Notes: generated by a model not told the origin, from the sequence alone. DNA of 64,000 nt from Rhizocola hellebori (GCF_016862955.1 NZ_BONY01000046.1:17446-81445); one strand, 5' to 3'. Shown: positions 34,426-44,041, counted from the stretch's first letter. Numbers and translations are program-made.

Positions 34426-35352
34426 ATGAGCGACGATCCGTTGGACAGGTTGGCCGCGGAGGAAGACTGGCGTCAGCGAGCCAAATCGGTCGAGGCCGAG
34501 GTCGCGAAGTCGCAGCGCAAGGCCCGGTTAAGCCGCCAGTTCAGCCGCGGGCCGCGGCTGCGTTCGGTCGGCCCCGCTCCGGTCAGGCGACGCGGCCGGA
34601 TCTCCTGGCTTTTCCTCGCGCTGATCGCCGTGTTCCTCGTCACCGGCACGGCCCTGTGGGCCGGTGCCGGGCCGGTAAAGTTCACGGTCTTCCTCTTCGT
34701 GCTCTCCGGCTGGCTGATCACCCTGTGCCTGCATGAGTTCTCGCACGCGCTCACGGCCCACCGCGGTGGCGACGACACCATCGTGGCCAAGGGCTATCTG
34801 CGGCTGGATCCGCGGTCCTATGGGCATCCGCTGCTGACAGTGGTTCTCCCGCTGATATTCCTCATCCTCGGTGGCCTGCCGCTCCCGGGCGGGGCGGTGC
34901 AGATCGAGACCCACCGGCTGCGCAACAGGTTGCGCGACGCTCTGGTGTCGGCGGCCGGTCCCGCCGTGAACATTGCGGCGGCGATAGTTCTGCTGGCCAT
35001 CGTGGGGATCTTCGGCCCATGGGCGATCTTCAGTCTCGCCGAGCCGCAGGCCGCCTTCTGGTCCGCGCTGACCTTCCTTGCCTATCTTCAGGTGGCGACC
35101 GCCATCCTCAACCTGATTCCGATCCCCGGCCTGGACGGATACGGAATCATCGAGCCCTACCTTCCCAGCTCGACCCGGTACACCGGAAATAAGATCAAGC
35201 CCTTCGGGGTGCTCGGGCTCTTCGTCCTGCTGATGATTCCCCCGGTGGGACAGGCTTTTGGCGAGTTCTGCGGGCTCTTTGTCGACCTGGCGGGCGCGCC
35301 GATCAACGGCGACTTCTACGGCGCAATCCTGTTCCGTTTCTGGAAGCTCTAG
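34426..35352 (+). CDS. Site-2 protease family (M50) membrane peptidase
   Basis: A 308-residue intramembrane metalloprotease of the M50 family. A basic soluble N-terminus (1-60) precedes about five spans. The zinc motif HEFSH is in CLHEFSHALTAHRGG (His about 103) and the second motif NLIPIPGLDG supplies the third ligand (Asp). Family members cleave membrane-anchored proteins in signalling. No obvious substrate such as an anti-sigma factor is nearby. It stands alone, 49 bases before the next gene. Confidence 0.9.
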   Translation: MSDDPLDRLAAEEDWRQRAKSVEAEVAKSQRKARLSRQFSRGPRLRSVGPAPVRRRGRISWLFLALIAVFLVTGTALWAGAGPVKFTVFLFVLSGWLITLCLHEFSHALTAHRGGDDTIVAKGYLRLDPRSYGHPLLTVVLPLIFLILGGLPLPGGAVQIETHRLRNRLRDALVSAAGPAVNIAAAIVLLAIVGIFGPWAIFSLAEPQAAFWSALTFLAYLQVATAILNLIPIPGLDGYGIIEPYLPSSTRYTGNKIKPFGVLGLFVLLMIPPVGQAFGEFCGLFVDLAGAPINGDFYGAILFRFWKL

Positions 35353-35401
35353 GCGATATCATTGGTCCTCGATCCACTGCAGACAGACCGGGGGAGATCT
35401 C

Positions 35402-35731
35402 ATGGGTGGTGACGGCACCGACGTCAAACCACAATCGCTTGACGGCAGCGCGAATATCCTGCTGGAGCTGTCGGCGTTGTTGCAGGCCGGGCGTCCCGAG
35501 CTGGCGCTGACCGGCAAGACCGCGGCGCCGGCGGCGCACGAAGAGGTGGCCGGCAAGACCAAGGATTTCGCACAGTTCGCGCACGATCAATACGAAGATG
35601 TGGTGGCCCTGCTCGCGGCCCTGTCGATGAAGCTGAAGTCGGCCTCGAGTGCCTACACCGGCATGGATCAGGCGACCAAACAGAAGCTCGACGACTTCCT
35701 GGCCAACTCGACCTATAAAGCCGCCGGCTGA
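35402..35731 (+). CDS. Small helical WXG100-like protein, possible type VII secretion partner
   Basis: A 109-residue, almost wholly helical protein preceded by GGGGGAG. The layout (two long helices, about 10-40 and 55-100, with KSASSAYTGMDQATKQKLDD near the end) resembles ESX/WXG100-type secretion partners, but the WXG turn itself is not present. It starts a three-gene set with a predicted toxin-like protein 12 bases later. The partner role is inferred from size, fold and neighbours. Confidence 0.6.
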   Translation: MGGDGTDVKPQSLDGSANILLELSALLQAGRPELALTGKTAAPAAHEEVAGKTKDFAQFAHDQYEDVVALLAALSMKLKSASSAYTGMDQATKQKLDDFLANSTYKAAG

Positions 35732-35743
35732 GCGGGCGCTGCG

Positions 35744-37012
35744 ATGACTTTTCGCGACGAGGTGAAGTTCATCGAGCAGATGCGGCCCGAGATGGTCGAT
35801 GTCGCAGCCGAGGACTGCAAACGCGTGGTAAGGCTTGTCGACTCGGCATTGCCCACATTGGACGAGGTCAAGCAGAAGACCGAGTGGAGCGGTGAGGGCA
35901 AGGAGCTGCTGGACAGGCGGCTGCGCGAAGCCGACACGCTGCTGGAGGCCCTGCGCTACGGCTACGACAAGGCGGGCCGGGCGCTCGACGACTACGTCAC
36001 CGCGCAGACCGAGGCGAAGAGGCTTGTCGGCGAGGGCGTGCGGGTGGAGAACGCGCTCGGCGAGCTGATCAAGCACATCGAGGATCCTGACGGCCAGCCC
36101 ATGAAAAAGTGGGAGGACCTGCGTGGCACGCAGAACCCTTTCGACTGGATAGGCGAGTGGGGCGAGGGCGACGACATCGACAAGGTTCGCGGTGAGGCCG
36201 ACCGGTTGTTCAACGAGGCCAGCGACTATTACGGCCGCGCCAAGAAGACCGAGGGCGACTCGCGCGGTCTGGTGGTCGCGGCGCTCGATTCGGCGCGCAA
36301 GAATCTGCCCGACTTCCTCGCCAACAGCGGCAACGCGCAGGACATCATCTATGGCACGCCGGGATTGCAGGACGAGATCTACCAGGCGGCCAAGGACCCC
36401 AACGCGCGCCGCCCAGGGGCCGCGATCCTTGGCGAATATCAGGTGGAGGACGACCCCAACACCAAGATGTTCCCGGATGCGCCGCTGAGCTGGTTCACCG
36501 ATCAGAAGGAGCTGCGCGAGTCCGAGGCGAGAATCCTGCAAGAGCTGCAGGACCAATACGGCGCGCTCGGCCTGAAGAAGTTCGAGGACATCAAGAACGA
36601 GGCCTTCGCCGAGGCCGACCGGCGGTTCCCCAGCGATGACCAGAACGACGACCAGAACGACGCGTTCCGGCACGCCTACTGGAATGCGCGGCTGACCCAG
36701 GAATTCGGCGAGGACTGGGCCAAACGCTTCACCACCGCGCACGAGTCGATCCCCGGCAACCCGGCCGCCCGCGAGGCGATGGACCTGCACAACAACGAGG
36801 TCGGCCGCTCGGTCGCCACGGCCAACTCGGGCGCCTCGGCCGAGGAACTCGCCAACAAGATCCAGGAGGCGGTCAGCCGAGGCCGCACGGTGGTGATCGG
36901 CAGCGACGGGCAGCTCGACTACAGCGACCAGGTCCGGCCGGAAGACACCGGACAGCCCTCGGACACGACCTTGCCCGGCCATCCGCAGCCGGGGAGGAAT
37001 ACCGGATCATGA
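35744..37012 (+). CDS. Toxin-like protein with helical N-terminus and DUF6973-like C-terminal domain
   Basis: A 422-residue hydrophilic protein without signal peptide. Residues about 1-200 are predicted helical, as in proteins exported by type VII systems. The C-terminal domain (about 290-395) has NDDQNDAFRHAYWNARL, HESIPGNPAAREAMDLHNNE and VGRSVATANSGASAE, a His/Asp/Asn-rich pattern like the DUF6973 family, which may be hydrolytic. It overlaps the following lipoprotein gene by ATGA. A secreted toxin or surface enzyme is likely, but no ESX apparatus genes are in the window. Confidence 0.65.
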   Translation: MTFRDEVKFIEQMRPEMVDVAAEDCKRVVRLVDSALPTLDEVKQKTEWSGEGKELLDRRLREADTLLEALRYGYDKAGRALDDYVTAQTEAKRLVGEGVRVENALGELIKHIEDPDGQPMKKWEDLRGTQNPFDWIGEWGEGDDIDKVRGEADRLFNEASDYYGRAKKTEGDSRGLVVAALDSARKNLPDFLANSGNAQDIIYGTPGLQDEIYQAAKDPNARRPGAAILGEYQVEDDPNTKMFPDAPLSWFTDQKELRESEARILQELQDQYGALGLKKFEDIKNEAFAEADRRFPSDDQNDDQNDAFRHAYWNARLTQEFGEDWAKRFTTAHESIPGNPAAREAMDLHNNEVGRSVATANSGASAEELANKIQEAVSRGRTVVIGSDGQLDYSDQVRPEDTGQPSDTTLPGHPQPGRNTGS

Positions 37013-37431
37013 TGCGCAGACGAAGCCTGCTGGCGGCGGCACTGTTCGCGACCGCCGCCATGACCGCCAGCTGCACAGACTCGACCGAAGGAAAGCCATT
37101 GTCGCCCGTTTCGGACAAGGACCTCGACGCCAAGATCGCCGACCTGCGCGCCAGCGGCAAGTCGGCCCCGCTGGCGACGCTGACCAGCTTCGGATGGCAG
37201 GAGGTGTTCTGCTACTACGAGGGCACCTCGGCCAACGAGATCAATGCGGAGGTTGGGCCCAATGTTTTTGAACCTGGGACCTACCCGATGGTTTCGGGGG
37301 CTATCGCGGTTTTCACCAAGGATGGCAAGGTCGTCAAGGCCCTGGTGATCCCCGAGCTGAACTTCAAGAAGGGCAAGCAGCCCGCGGGTGTGATAGTGGA
37401 AAAGGGCTTCGAGTTGGTGGCCCCGGCATAG
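37009..37431 (+). CDS. Small lipoprotein, possible immunity or partner protein
   Basis: A 140-residue lipoprotein with an RRRSLLAAALF signal segment and lipobox TASC (Cys about 22). The short mature domain contains TSFGWQEVFCYYEG and ends KGFELVAPA. It is coupled by ATGA to the toxin-like gene, a usual arrangement for an immunity protein facing the outside of the membrane. I do not recognise a family and immunity is only inferred. folD begins 14 bases later. Confidence 0.65.
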   Translation: MMRRRSLLAAALFATAAMTASCTDSTEGKPLSPVSDKDLDAKIADLRASGKSAPLATLTSFGWQEVFCYYEGTSANEINAEVGPNVFEPGTYPMVSGAIAVFTKDGKVVKALVIPELNFKKGKQPAGVIVEKGFELVAPA

Positions 37432-37445
37432 GGCATGATGGGGCG

Positions 37446-38300
37446 ATGCGTTTGCTGCCAGGCCAACCCGTTGCCGACCAAATCTTCGCCGACGTCACCC
37501 AGCGAGTAGATGCCCTGCGCCACAAGGGTTTTGTGCCCGGTCTGGCCACCATCCTGGTGGGCGATGACGGGGCGAGCGCGGGCTACATCCGCCTCAAGCA
37601 AAGCCGTGCGGAGCAGCTCGGCTTCACCTCACCCCACCTGCACCTGCCCGCCACCGCCAGCCAGCGTGAGCTGCACGAGGCGATCGCTGAATTCAACGCC
37701 GATCCCGCGGTGCACGCCATGCTCGTCCAGTACCCGATTCCGGCCGGGCTCGACTACGACGAAGCGCTGCTGACGGTGGATCCGGCCAAGGACGTCGACG
37801 GCATGCACCCGGTAAACCTGGGCCGCCTCGCGCTGGGCCTGCCCGGGCCCAGGCCCTGCACCCCGGCGGGAATCGAAGCGCTGCTTGCCTTTTACGACAT
37901 CCCGGTGGCCGGCCGTGAAGTGGTCATCCTCGGCCGTGGCGCGACCATTGGCCGGCCGCTGGCCATGATGCTGGCGCAGAAGCGCCCGACCGCCAACGCC
38001 GCGGTGACCGTGGTGCACACCGGGGTCGCGGATTGGCCGCGCTACACCAGCCGCGCCGACATTCTCGTTGCCGCGGCCGGAGTCCCCGGCATCATTCAAC
38101 CCGAGCACGTCAAGCCGGGCGCGGTCGTCATCGGGGCGGGCGTTCGTTACGAAGGCAAGCGGCTACTGCCTGATGTGGACGAGTCCTGCGAAGCGGTCGC
38201 CGGAGCGATCACGCCGCGCGTAGGCGGAGTCGGCCCGCTCACCGTGGCGATGCTGTTTCACAACGCGATCGCCGCCGCTGAACGGGCAACACTCGGCTAG
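37446..38300 (+). CDS. folD: Bifunctional methylenetetrahydrofolate dehydrogenase/cyclohydrolase FolD
   Basis: A 284-residue cytoplasmic enzyme of one-carbon metabolism, converting 5,10-methylene-THF to 10-formyl-THF with NADP. Motifs: the catalytic Lys in YIRLKQSRAEQLG (about 40-50), DVDGMHPVNLGRL (about 118), PCTPAGIEALL (about 138), and the nucleotide-binding loop GRGATIGRP (about 163). Length is normal for the family. A hairpin terminator follows the stop. Confidence 0.97.
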   Translation: MRLLPGQPVADQIFADVTQRVDALRHKGFVPGLATILVGDDGASAGYIRLKQSRAEQLGFTSPHLHLPATASQRELHEAIAEFNADPAVHAMLVQYPIPAGLDYDEALLTVDPAKDVDGMHPVNLGRLALGLPGPRPCTPAGIEALLAFYDIPVAGREVVILGRGATIGRPLAMMLAQKRPTANAAVTVVHTGVADWPRYTSRADILVAAAGVPGIIQPEHVKPGAVVIGAGVRYEGKRLLPDVDESCEAVAGAITPRVGGVGPLTVAMLFHNAIAAAERATLG

Positions 38301-38309
38301 GGACAAAAG

Positions 38310-38339
38310 CCGGCCGGGCCCCGCATGGCGCCCGGCCGG
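38310..38339. terminator. Terminator hairpin after folD
   Basis: CCGGCCGGGC (38310-38319) and GCCCGGCCGG (38330-38339) form a perfect 10-base stem with a 10-base loop between convergent genes. It is GC-rich without a clear T-run, probably bidirectional. Confidence 0.7.
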
Positions 38340-38346
38340 TAGGTAA

Positions 38347-38595
38347 TCAGTCTTCGGTTTCCAAGCGAGCCGGCATTTCGCCCAGCAGGGTGAACTCGAA
38401 CTCGCCACGCGGTGCGCCTGCGTCCTCGGTGGAGGAAACATCGTAGGACTCGAGCTGGAAGCCCAGACCAAGCGTGTCTGCGGCCCGGATGTGCTCCACG
38501 GCCTCTTCGATGCTCGACAGATAGCTCTTGTAAATGACGGTGTGCCCGGACTCGGTAACGTCGAGGGTCACTTCTGGGGTAGAAAGGTCGGTCAC
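38347..38595 (-). CDS. Small acidic protein of unknown function
   Basis: An 82-residue protein with balanced composition (MTDLSTPEVTLDVTESGHT at the start, ending ARLETED). No domain is recognised. It is convergent with folD and shares its terminator. The divergent DUF6817-like gene starts 127 bases upstream of its start. Confidence 0.6.
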   Translation of the reverse strand: MTDLSTPEVTLDVTESGHTVIYKSYLSSIEEAVEHIRAADTLGLGFQLESYDVSSTEDAGAPRGEFEFTLLGEMPARLETED

Positions 38596-38722
38596 AGCAC
38601 CCGATGGTATGGAGAACTGGCGTCATCGCGTGTCGGCGCGCCGAAGACGGTGCATGACTTTTTCGTCACGACTTTTTCACACGGCCTTGCCCCGACCGGC
38701 GAAAGCTGGCTTGACTGGGCAT

Positions 38723-39274
38723 ATGTCGGTTGAGCGGGCGGAGGAATTTCTTCGCGAACGGGGCGCGGGAATGCTCGAACATCCTGGTGGCACGCTATAC
38801 GAGCACCTGGTAAGGGTGTCGGCGACGCTGGCCCGGTGGCAGGCCGACCCGGCGATCCAGGCCGCCGGGCTGTGTCACGCCTGCTACGGCACGGACGGCT
38901 TCGATGTCTCGTTGATGCGCTTGGACGAACGGCCCGTGCTCGGCGCTCTGATCGGGCAACCCGCAGAGGAACTGGTCTACCTGTACGGCAGCTGCGATCG
39001 CGCCGCCGTCTACCCGCAGTTCCGCTCGGACGGTCCGGTCATCTTCCGTGACCGGTTCACCGGCGAGACGCATTGTCCGTCCGAAAAGGACTGTCGTGCC
39101 TTCATGGAGCTGACCGCCGCCAACGAGCTGGACGTGCTCGCTCGCGACTCCGCGCTGGCCGCCAAGCACAGCGCGGGCCTGTTCCGGCTGTTCAAGCAGG
39201 CGCGCGGCTACCTGTCCGACGCCGCGTGGCAGGCTTGCGAGGAGCAGCTCGGGAGTGCGCCGTGGGAAAGGTGA
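38723..39274 (+). CDS. DUF6817-like protein
   Basis: A 183-residue soluble protein. Its HPGGTLYEHLVRVSATLARW and AAGLCHACYGTDGF blocks (about 14-60) match the DUF6817 pattern, a possible metal-binding helical protein related in layout to HD-type hydrolases. Function unknown. ATG 38723 is chosen because earlier in-frame residues overlap the divergent gene and are low in quality. It overlaps the following MOSC gene by 13 bases. Confidence 0.7.
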   Translation: MSVERAEEFLRERGAGMLEHPGGTLYEHLVRVSATLARWQADPAIQAAGLCHACYGTDGFDVSLMRLDERPVLGALIGQPAEELVYLYGSCDRAAVYPQFRSDGPVIFRDRFTGETHCPSEKDCRAFMELTAANELDVLARDSALAAKHSAGLFRLFKQARGYLSDAAWQACEEQLGSAPWER

Positions 39275-40050
39275 GCGCGCTGTTCCGGTACCCGGTGAAA
39301 TCCATGCTGGGAGAAAGACTCGCCGAGTCCCCGGTGACCCGGCGCGGTCTCGCGGGCGACCGCGCCTTCGCGCTGATCGACCGCGACACCGGCAAGGTGG
39401 TCAGCGCCAAGAATCCAAGGCTGTGGCGCGATCTGCTGACGATGTCGGCCACCATGGCGCATCGGGTGGCCATCATCGAAACCGCCGAAGGCACCGTGCG
39501 CAGCAGCGACGAAAACGTGGACGAGGTGCTGTCGAAACTGATCGGCCGCGCGGTGCACCTGACCGATGTTCCGCCACCGGATGGCAGCTTCGACCGGGCC
39601 CGCCCAGACGAGGTGCTGCAAGCCGGGATCGATGCCGTGGTGGGCGTGGACGTCGGTCACGTCAAGCAGGGCACCTTCTTCGACTTCGCCGACCTGCACC
39701 TGATCACGACGGCCACCTTGCGCCGGACCGGAGCGGAGGTCAGGCGCTTCCGGCCGAACATCGTCGTCGATGTCCCGGGCGAGGGCTTCGTGGAAAACGA
39801 TTGGACCGGCCGCGATTGGCGCATCGGCGCCGAGCTCGTCATCCGCGTCGTGGTACCCACTCCGCGCTGCGCCGTGCCGACGCTCGCCCACGGTGGGCTG
39901 CCGCGCGATCCGGGCGTGCTTCGCTTCCTCACCAAGCACAATCGCATCGTCCCGCTCGAATCCCTTGGCCCGCAACCATGTGCCGGGATCTACGCGCAGG
40001 TGGTCCAGCCAGGCCCGGTCGCGGAGGGCGACCTGATGCGCCCGGCCTAA
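39262..40050 (+). CDS. MOSC-domain protein
   Basis: A 262-residue protein with an N-terminal beta-barrel (LFRYPVKSMLGERLAESPVT, about 6-25) and a MOSC domain with VPTPRCAVPTLAHGG (about 196-210), whose Cys is the conserved sulfur-carrying residue of the molybdenum-cofactor sulfurase C-terminal family. It probably binds molybdenum cofactor or transfers sulfur. GTG at 39262 follows a GGGAG sequence. It is convergent with the beta-propeller gene by 4 bases of overlap. Confidence 0.85.
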   Translation: MGKVSALFRYPVKSMLGERLAESPVTRRGLAGDRAFALIDRDTGKVVSAKNPRLWRDLLTMSATMAHRVAIIETAEGTVRSSDENVDEVLSKLIGRAVHLTDVPPPDGSFDRARPDEVLQAGIDAVVGVDVGHVKQGTFFDFADLHLITTATLRRTGAEVRRFRPNIVVDVPGEGFVENDWTGRDWRIGAELVIRVVVPTPRCAVPTLAHGGLPRDPGVLRFLTKHNRIVPLESLGPQPCAGIYAQVVQPGPVAEGDLMRPA

Positions 40051-41504
40051 GCGGTGTCGCAGATCCTCACCAGGCCGGTCAGCGTCGCCGCGTAGGCGCA
40101 GCCGTTCGGGCCCAGGGCGATGGCCGAATAGTGGTTGTTCCATGGCATGCCGGTGCCGGTGAGCACGCGGAACGCCGTCTTGCCGGTGTGCATGTCGATC
40201 GCGGTCAGGGTCCAGGCGGCGACGACGCCGTAGGGCGGCTTGCCGTACAGGTAAAGCAGACCGGTGGCCTGCGACGCCTTCGGCACCGAACTCGGCGCGA
40301 CCTCCTGACTGGTCCACACCGTCTCGCAGCGCTCGCCCTGCACGTCCACCCGCGCCACACCGGGCGCGCTGTGGCTGCCGAACATGGTGGAAGCCGGGCC
40401 GGTGTAGCCGTAATTGTTCTCCACGAAGAGCGAATTACCAACGGCGACAAGCGAATTGTCGGTCGCACTGGCGCCCGGGGCGAAGACCGGGGCGCCGCAG
40501 ATGGGCCGCCCGGTGATCCGATCGTAGACAAGAACGTTCATCCGCGGCTCGGCGTTGTCGGTGATGGCGACCCTGTCCGGGCCGATGAGCGTGGGCGTGG
40601 TTCCCGAGCCGTGCGAAAGCTGCCCTGGTTTGCGCCTGGAGCCCCGATCGTAGGCCTGCCGCCAGGTGATCCTGGGCGCGCCCGCAGCGTCGGCCTCGAG
40701 CCTGTACAGCGCGTGGTCGGTCACCACGAAGACGCCGCCGGTCTCATCGACGGCGAACGAGTTGGCTATGGCCTCGCCGGGCAGGCTGATCGCCGCGCCC
40801 GGCGCACCGGAAGGGTCGATCGCGCCGACCATCCCGCCGGAGGTCTCAAACCAGATCCGCCCCGACCAGTCGGGCAGCAAAGCTATCAGACAATCATTTT
40901 GTGGTACCAGATAAGCCAAGTCATAAACATGAAGCAGTGACATGTCCGAAGTGGACACCTCGATGACGTGGATCTGCCGATTGGTGGTGGCGACCACGGC
41001 CCGCCCGGCCTCGTCGAGATAGAAGTAGGCGCCGCCACACAGGTCCTCCAGCGGGCTCACCCCGGCCCGCAGCACCCGCCCGGGCAGCTCCTGGCTCGCC
41101 AGCACGCGCAGCGAGCCGGGATCGATGAGCTTGAGGCGCGGCCCGGTGATCCCGCCGCACAGCCCGACAAGCCGCCCAGCCCGGTCGAAGGCGAGCGTTG
41201 CGCACTCGGAAACGCCGTAGGTCGCCGAATTCACCCGGGGCCGGTGGCCCAGTGGCCCAGGGCCGCGGTAGGAGTCGGTGGCGTAGGCATCGTTGTGCAT
41301 GCTGTTGCTGCCGTCCGGCGCGAGGTGAGGGTGCTGCGGCACGGAGAAGGAGCCGAACGGCTTCGCGGTGGCGGGCGCGCCGGCGAACCCGGGCACGAAC
41401 AACGCCCCCAACCCCGGCGAAATCGGCATCAGGCCAACGTCGGCCGCGGTGAGCAAGAAGGCGCTCACCGCAAGAATTGCCAGAGCCAGGACCGCGCGGC
41501 GCAT
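40047..41504 (-). CDS. Secreted beta-propeller (PQQ/YncE-like) protein
   Basis: A 485-residue exported protein with an N-terminal hydrophobic signal or anchor (MRRAVLALAILAVSAFLLTA), then repeated beta-strand units of the PQQ-like or NHL propeller type, for example GGAYFYLDEAGRAVVATTNR and LPDWSGRIWFETSGGMVGAI. No heme or quinone site can be defined. ATG 41504 is chosen because it begins the signal peptide; longer reading is Arg-rich and improbable. It lies 11 bases from the GGDEF-EAL gene on the same strand, so possibly one transcript. Confidence 0.75.
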   Translation of the reverse strand: MRRAVLALAILAVSAFLLTAADVGLMPISPGLGALFVPGFAGAPATAKPFGSFSVPQHPHLAPDGSNSMHNDAYATDSYRGPGPLGHRPRVNSATYGVSECATLAFDRAGRLVGLCGGITGPRLKLIDPGSLRVLASQELPGRVLRAGVSPLEDLCGGAYFYLDEAGRAVVATTNRQIHVIEVSTSDMSLLHVYDLAYLVPQNDCLIALLPDWSGRIWFETSGGMVGAIDPSGAPGAAISLPGEAIANSFAVDETGGVFVVTDHALYRLEADAAGAPRITWRQAYDRGSRRKPGQLSHGSGTTPTLIGPDRVAITDNAEPRMNVLVYDRITGRPICGAPVFAPGASATDNSLVAVGNSLFVENNYGYTGPASTMFGSHSAPGVARVDVQGERCETVWTSQEVAPSSVPKASQATGLLYLYGKPPYGVVAAWTLTAIDMHTGKTAFRVLTGTGMPWNNHYSAIALGPNGCAYAATLTGLVRICDTA

Positions 41505-41515
41505 ACGTGGGGGCG

Positions 41516-44041
41516 TCAGCCGGTTTGTTCGTCGCGCTCGTCGCGCACGATGCGGACGGGCCGCACCTCCGACCGCAGCCGCTCGATCTCGGCGATGATC
41601 TCGTTCTCGCCGACATCCTTGCCGAAGTGGAACCCTTGACCCGCATGGCAACCCAGCTCCACGAGAGCGGCCCGCTGCTGGGCCGTCTCCACGCCCTCGG
41701 CCACCACCCGGATGTCGAGCCGCCGAGCCAGATCGACCAGCGCCCGCACGATCGCACCGGTCTGTTTCGACTCGCCCATCTTCGCCACGAACGTGCGGTC
41801 GATCTTCATCTCGTCGACCGCTATCCGGGTGAGGAAGGTCAGCGAGGAGTAGCCGGTGCCGAAGTCGTCGACGGAGAACTTCACCCCGAGCCCACGCAGC
41901 TCGGCCAGCACCTGGTCGGTGATGCGCAGCGGGCTCAGCACCACCGTCTCGGTGATCTCCAGGATCAGATGCTCGGCCGGAACCTTGTGCCGGCGCAACA
42001 ACTCCGCAAGATCGGTGGGCAGGTGCGGGTCGAGCAGGCTGCGCGGGGACAGGTTCACCGAGATGGGGAGCTCGTAACCGGCCCGCGAAAGCTCCGCGGT
42101 CACGGCCAGTGCCCGGTCGAGCACGTAGCGCGTGAACTGTCCTAACAGGTCACTGGCTTCCACGGCGCGCACAAAGTGCACCGGCGTCAGCAGCCCGCGC
42201 CGCGGGTGGTGCCACCGGATCAGTGCCTCCACCCCGATCGGGGTGCCGGTCGGCAGGTCGACGGTCGGCTGCAGCACCAGCGTGAGCTGGTCGTCGGCGG
42301 CGAGCGCGCCCTGCAGCTCGGCCGCCAGCGCCAGCCGGTCGGTGCTCGTGTCGTCGCGTCCGGCCTGATAGGCCATCGTCCGCACACCGGCCTCCTTGGC
42401 CTGGTACAGGGCGATGTCCGCGCGGCGCAACAGCTCGATGAGCCCGACCGGGCCGGCCGTGGCCACCACCACGCCCGCCGACACCTCGGCCGACAGCGTC
42501 ACTCCGGCCACCTCAATCGGTGAAGCCAGCGCCGCGGTCAGCTGCCGGGCGCGGCGTAGCGCGACCGCGGTCGCCGCCTCCAGACTCTCCTGGCCGTCAC
42601 CGGGCAGATCGGTGATCAGCAGCGCGAACTCGTCGCCGCCGAGCCTCGCGATCAGCTCGCCTTCATCGATGTCATTGGCTATCCGGGTGGCCGTGCGCTG
42701 CAACAGCTCGTCTCCGGCCAGGTGACCAAGGGTGTCGTTGACCGCCTTGAAGTTGTCCAGATCGAGCAGCAGCAATGCGACAGGCTGCGCCGGACTGCAC
42801 GAGCGCAGCAGAGTGTGACCGCGTTCCAACAGCGCGTCGCGATTGAGCAGCCGGGTCAGCGGGTCGTGGGAGGACTCGAAAGTGGTGCGCTCGTGGAGGT
42901 CCCGCAGCGCGCTGTGGGTGGCCGCGTCGTGCAGAGCGGCCGCCAGGCCATCGCCGAACGCGGCCAGCCGATGCTGGTCACTGGCACTCCACACGCCCGG
43001 CCGCAGCGGCAACATGGTCAGCAGCCCGACCGGTGCGCCCGCCACCTCCAGCGGCCTGGTCACCTGATACGCCTCGGTCACCCCGTCTTCATTCGCCGCG
43101 ATGAACGCGATGTTCTCCACAGTGGAGGACCCGAGCCCCAGCCAGTACCTGGTCTGCGAACCGAAGACGGCAAGGTCGACCGAGCGCACGGCGAACAGGG
43201 TGCGGGCCGCAAGCACGCCCTCCCTGGCCACGGCGACCTCGTCGAGCCGGTGCAGCGACCGGCTCGCCACCGCGAAGGCGCGCCACGTGCGGCGCTCCTC
43301 GTCCTCGCGCAACCGGTGGGCGTAGAGCTGGTACATCAGCCACAGCAGCGGTGGCAGCATGAACACGAAGATCTTCTCGTTGCTGTCCTGCCACAGCAGC
43401 GCGGCGAGCAGGCCGAGCGCCAGATTACCGACGATCATCACCGGGGTGCCGCTGATCGCGCTCCAGATGACGCCGAAGAAACGCTGGCCGTCGCGCACCC
43501 ACAGGTACAGGCCGAGCAGCGTCACCGTGCTGATCAGATAGACGATCGCGCTGACCGCCAGGGTGATCGCGGCCGGCGCGGTCAACGGCGTCATCTGCAG
43601 GCCCACGCCGAGGACCAGGCCTGCCGCCGCACCGGCGGACAGGGTCAGCGACGCGGTGGCGCGCAGGCACTCCACCGGGCTCATGCCGTTGCCGAAGAAG
43701 CTGCGGATCGAGCTGCCCACCAGGATGCCGAGCCCCACCGCGGCCGGCATCCAAGCTGCGGGAATCAGCGTGAACGCCACGATGATCGTGGCTTCGCCCC
43801 AGGCGACATGGATGACACTGGTGCCCACCCGCATCTGCATCGCGAGCAGGTGGGCCAGCACGGTCAGGCCGACGACGGCAAGGAAGAAGCTGGGCGGGCG
43901 CAGACTGTCCTCAAGCAACAGTGGCAGGCCGACAGCCAGGGCAGCGGCGGCGATCGCCATCAGGGCGATCAGGCGCAGGGCAGCGCGCGGCACCCCGGTT
44001 ATCCCGGATGCCAGCGCGACGCGCCCCAGCCACTTGCCCAA
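41516..44041 (-). CDS. Membrane diguanylate cyclase/phosphodiesterase (GGDEF-EAL)
   Basis: An 841-residue signalling protein for cyclic-di-GMP. The N-terminal 240 residues hold about seven spans of MASE-like type, then a GAF-like region (about 250-395), a GGDEF domain with an intact LARLGGDEFALL (about 465), and an EAL domain with GVEALIRWHH (about 602) and the later DDFGTGYSSL. The intact motifs suggest both synthesis and breakdown may be active. It is followed by a propeller gene on the same strand, and a small membrane gene lies upstream. Confidence 0.93.
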   Translation of the reverse strand: MGKWLGRVALASGITGVPRAALRLIALMAIAAAALAVGLPLLLEDSLRPPSFFLAVVGLTVLAHLLAMQMRVGTSVIHVAWGEATIIVAFTLIPAAWMPAAVGLGILVGSSIRSFFGNGMSPVECLRATASLTLSAGAAAGLVLGVGLQMTPLTAPAAITLAVSAIVYLISTVTLLGLYLWVRDGQRFFGVIWSAISGTPVMIVGNLALGLLAALLWQDSNEKIFVFMLPPLLWLMYQLYAHRLREDEERRTWRAFAVASRSLHRLDEVAVAREGVLAARTLFAVRSVDLAVFGSQTRYWLGLGSSTVENIAFIAANEDGVTEAYQVTRPLEVAGAPVGLLTMLPLRPGVWSASDQHRLAAFGDGLAAALHDAATHSALRDLHERTTFESSHDPLTRLLNRDALLERGHTLLRSCSPAQPVALLLLDLDNFKAVNDTLGHLAGDELLQRTATRIANDIDEGELIARLGGDEFALLITDLPGDGQESLEAATAVALRRARQLTAALASPIEVAGVTLSAEVSAGVVVATAGPVGLIELLRRADIALYQAKEAGVRTMAYQAGRDDTSTDRLALAAELQGALAADDQLTLVLQPTVDLPTGTPIGVEALIRWHHPRRGLLTPVHFVRAVEASDLLGQFTRYVLDRALAVTAELSRAGYELPISVNLSPRSLLDPHLPTDLAELLRRHKVPAEHLILEITETVVLSPLRITDQVLAELRGLGVKFSVDDFGTGYSSLTFLTRIAVDEMKIDRTFVAKMGESKQTGAIVRALVDLARRLDIRVVAEGVETAQQRAALVELGCHAGQGFHFGKDVGENEIIAEIERLRSEVRPVRIVRDERDEQTG

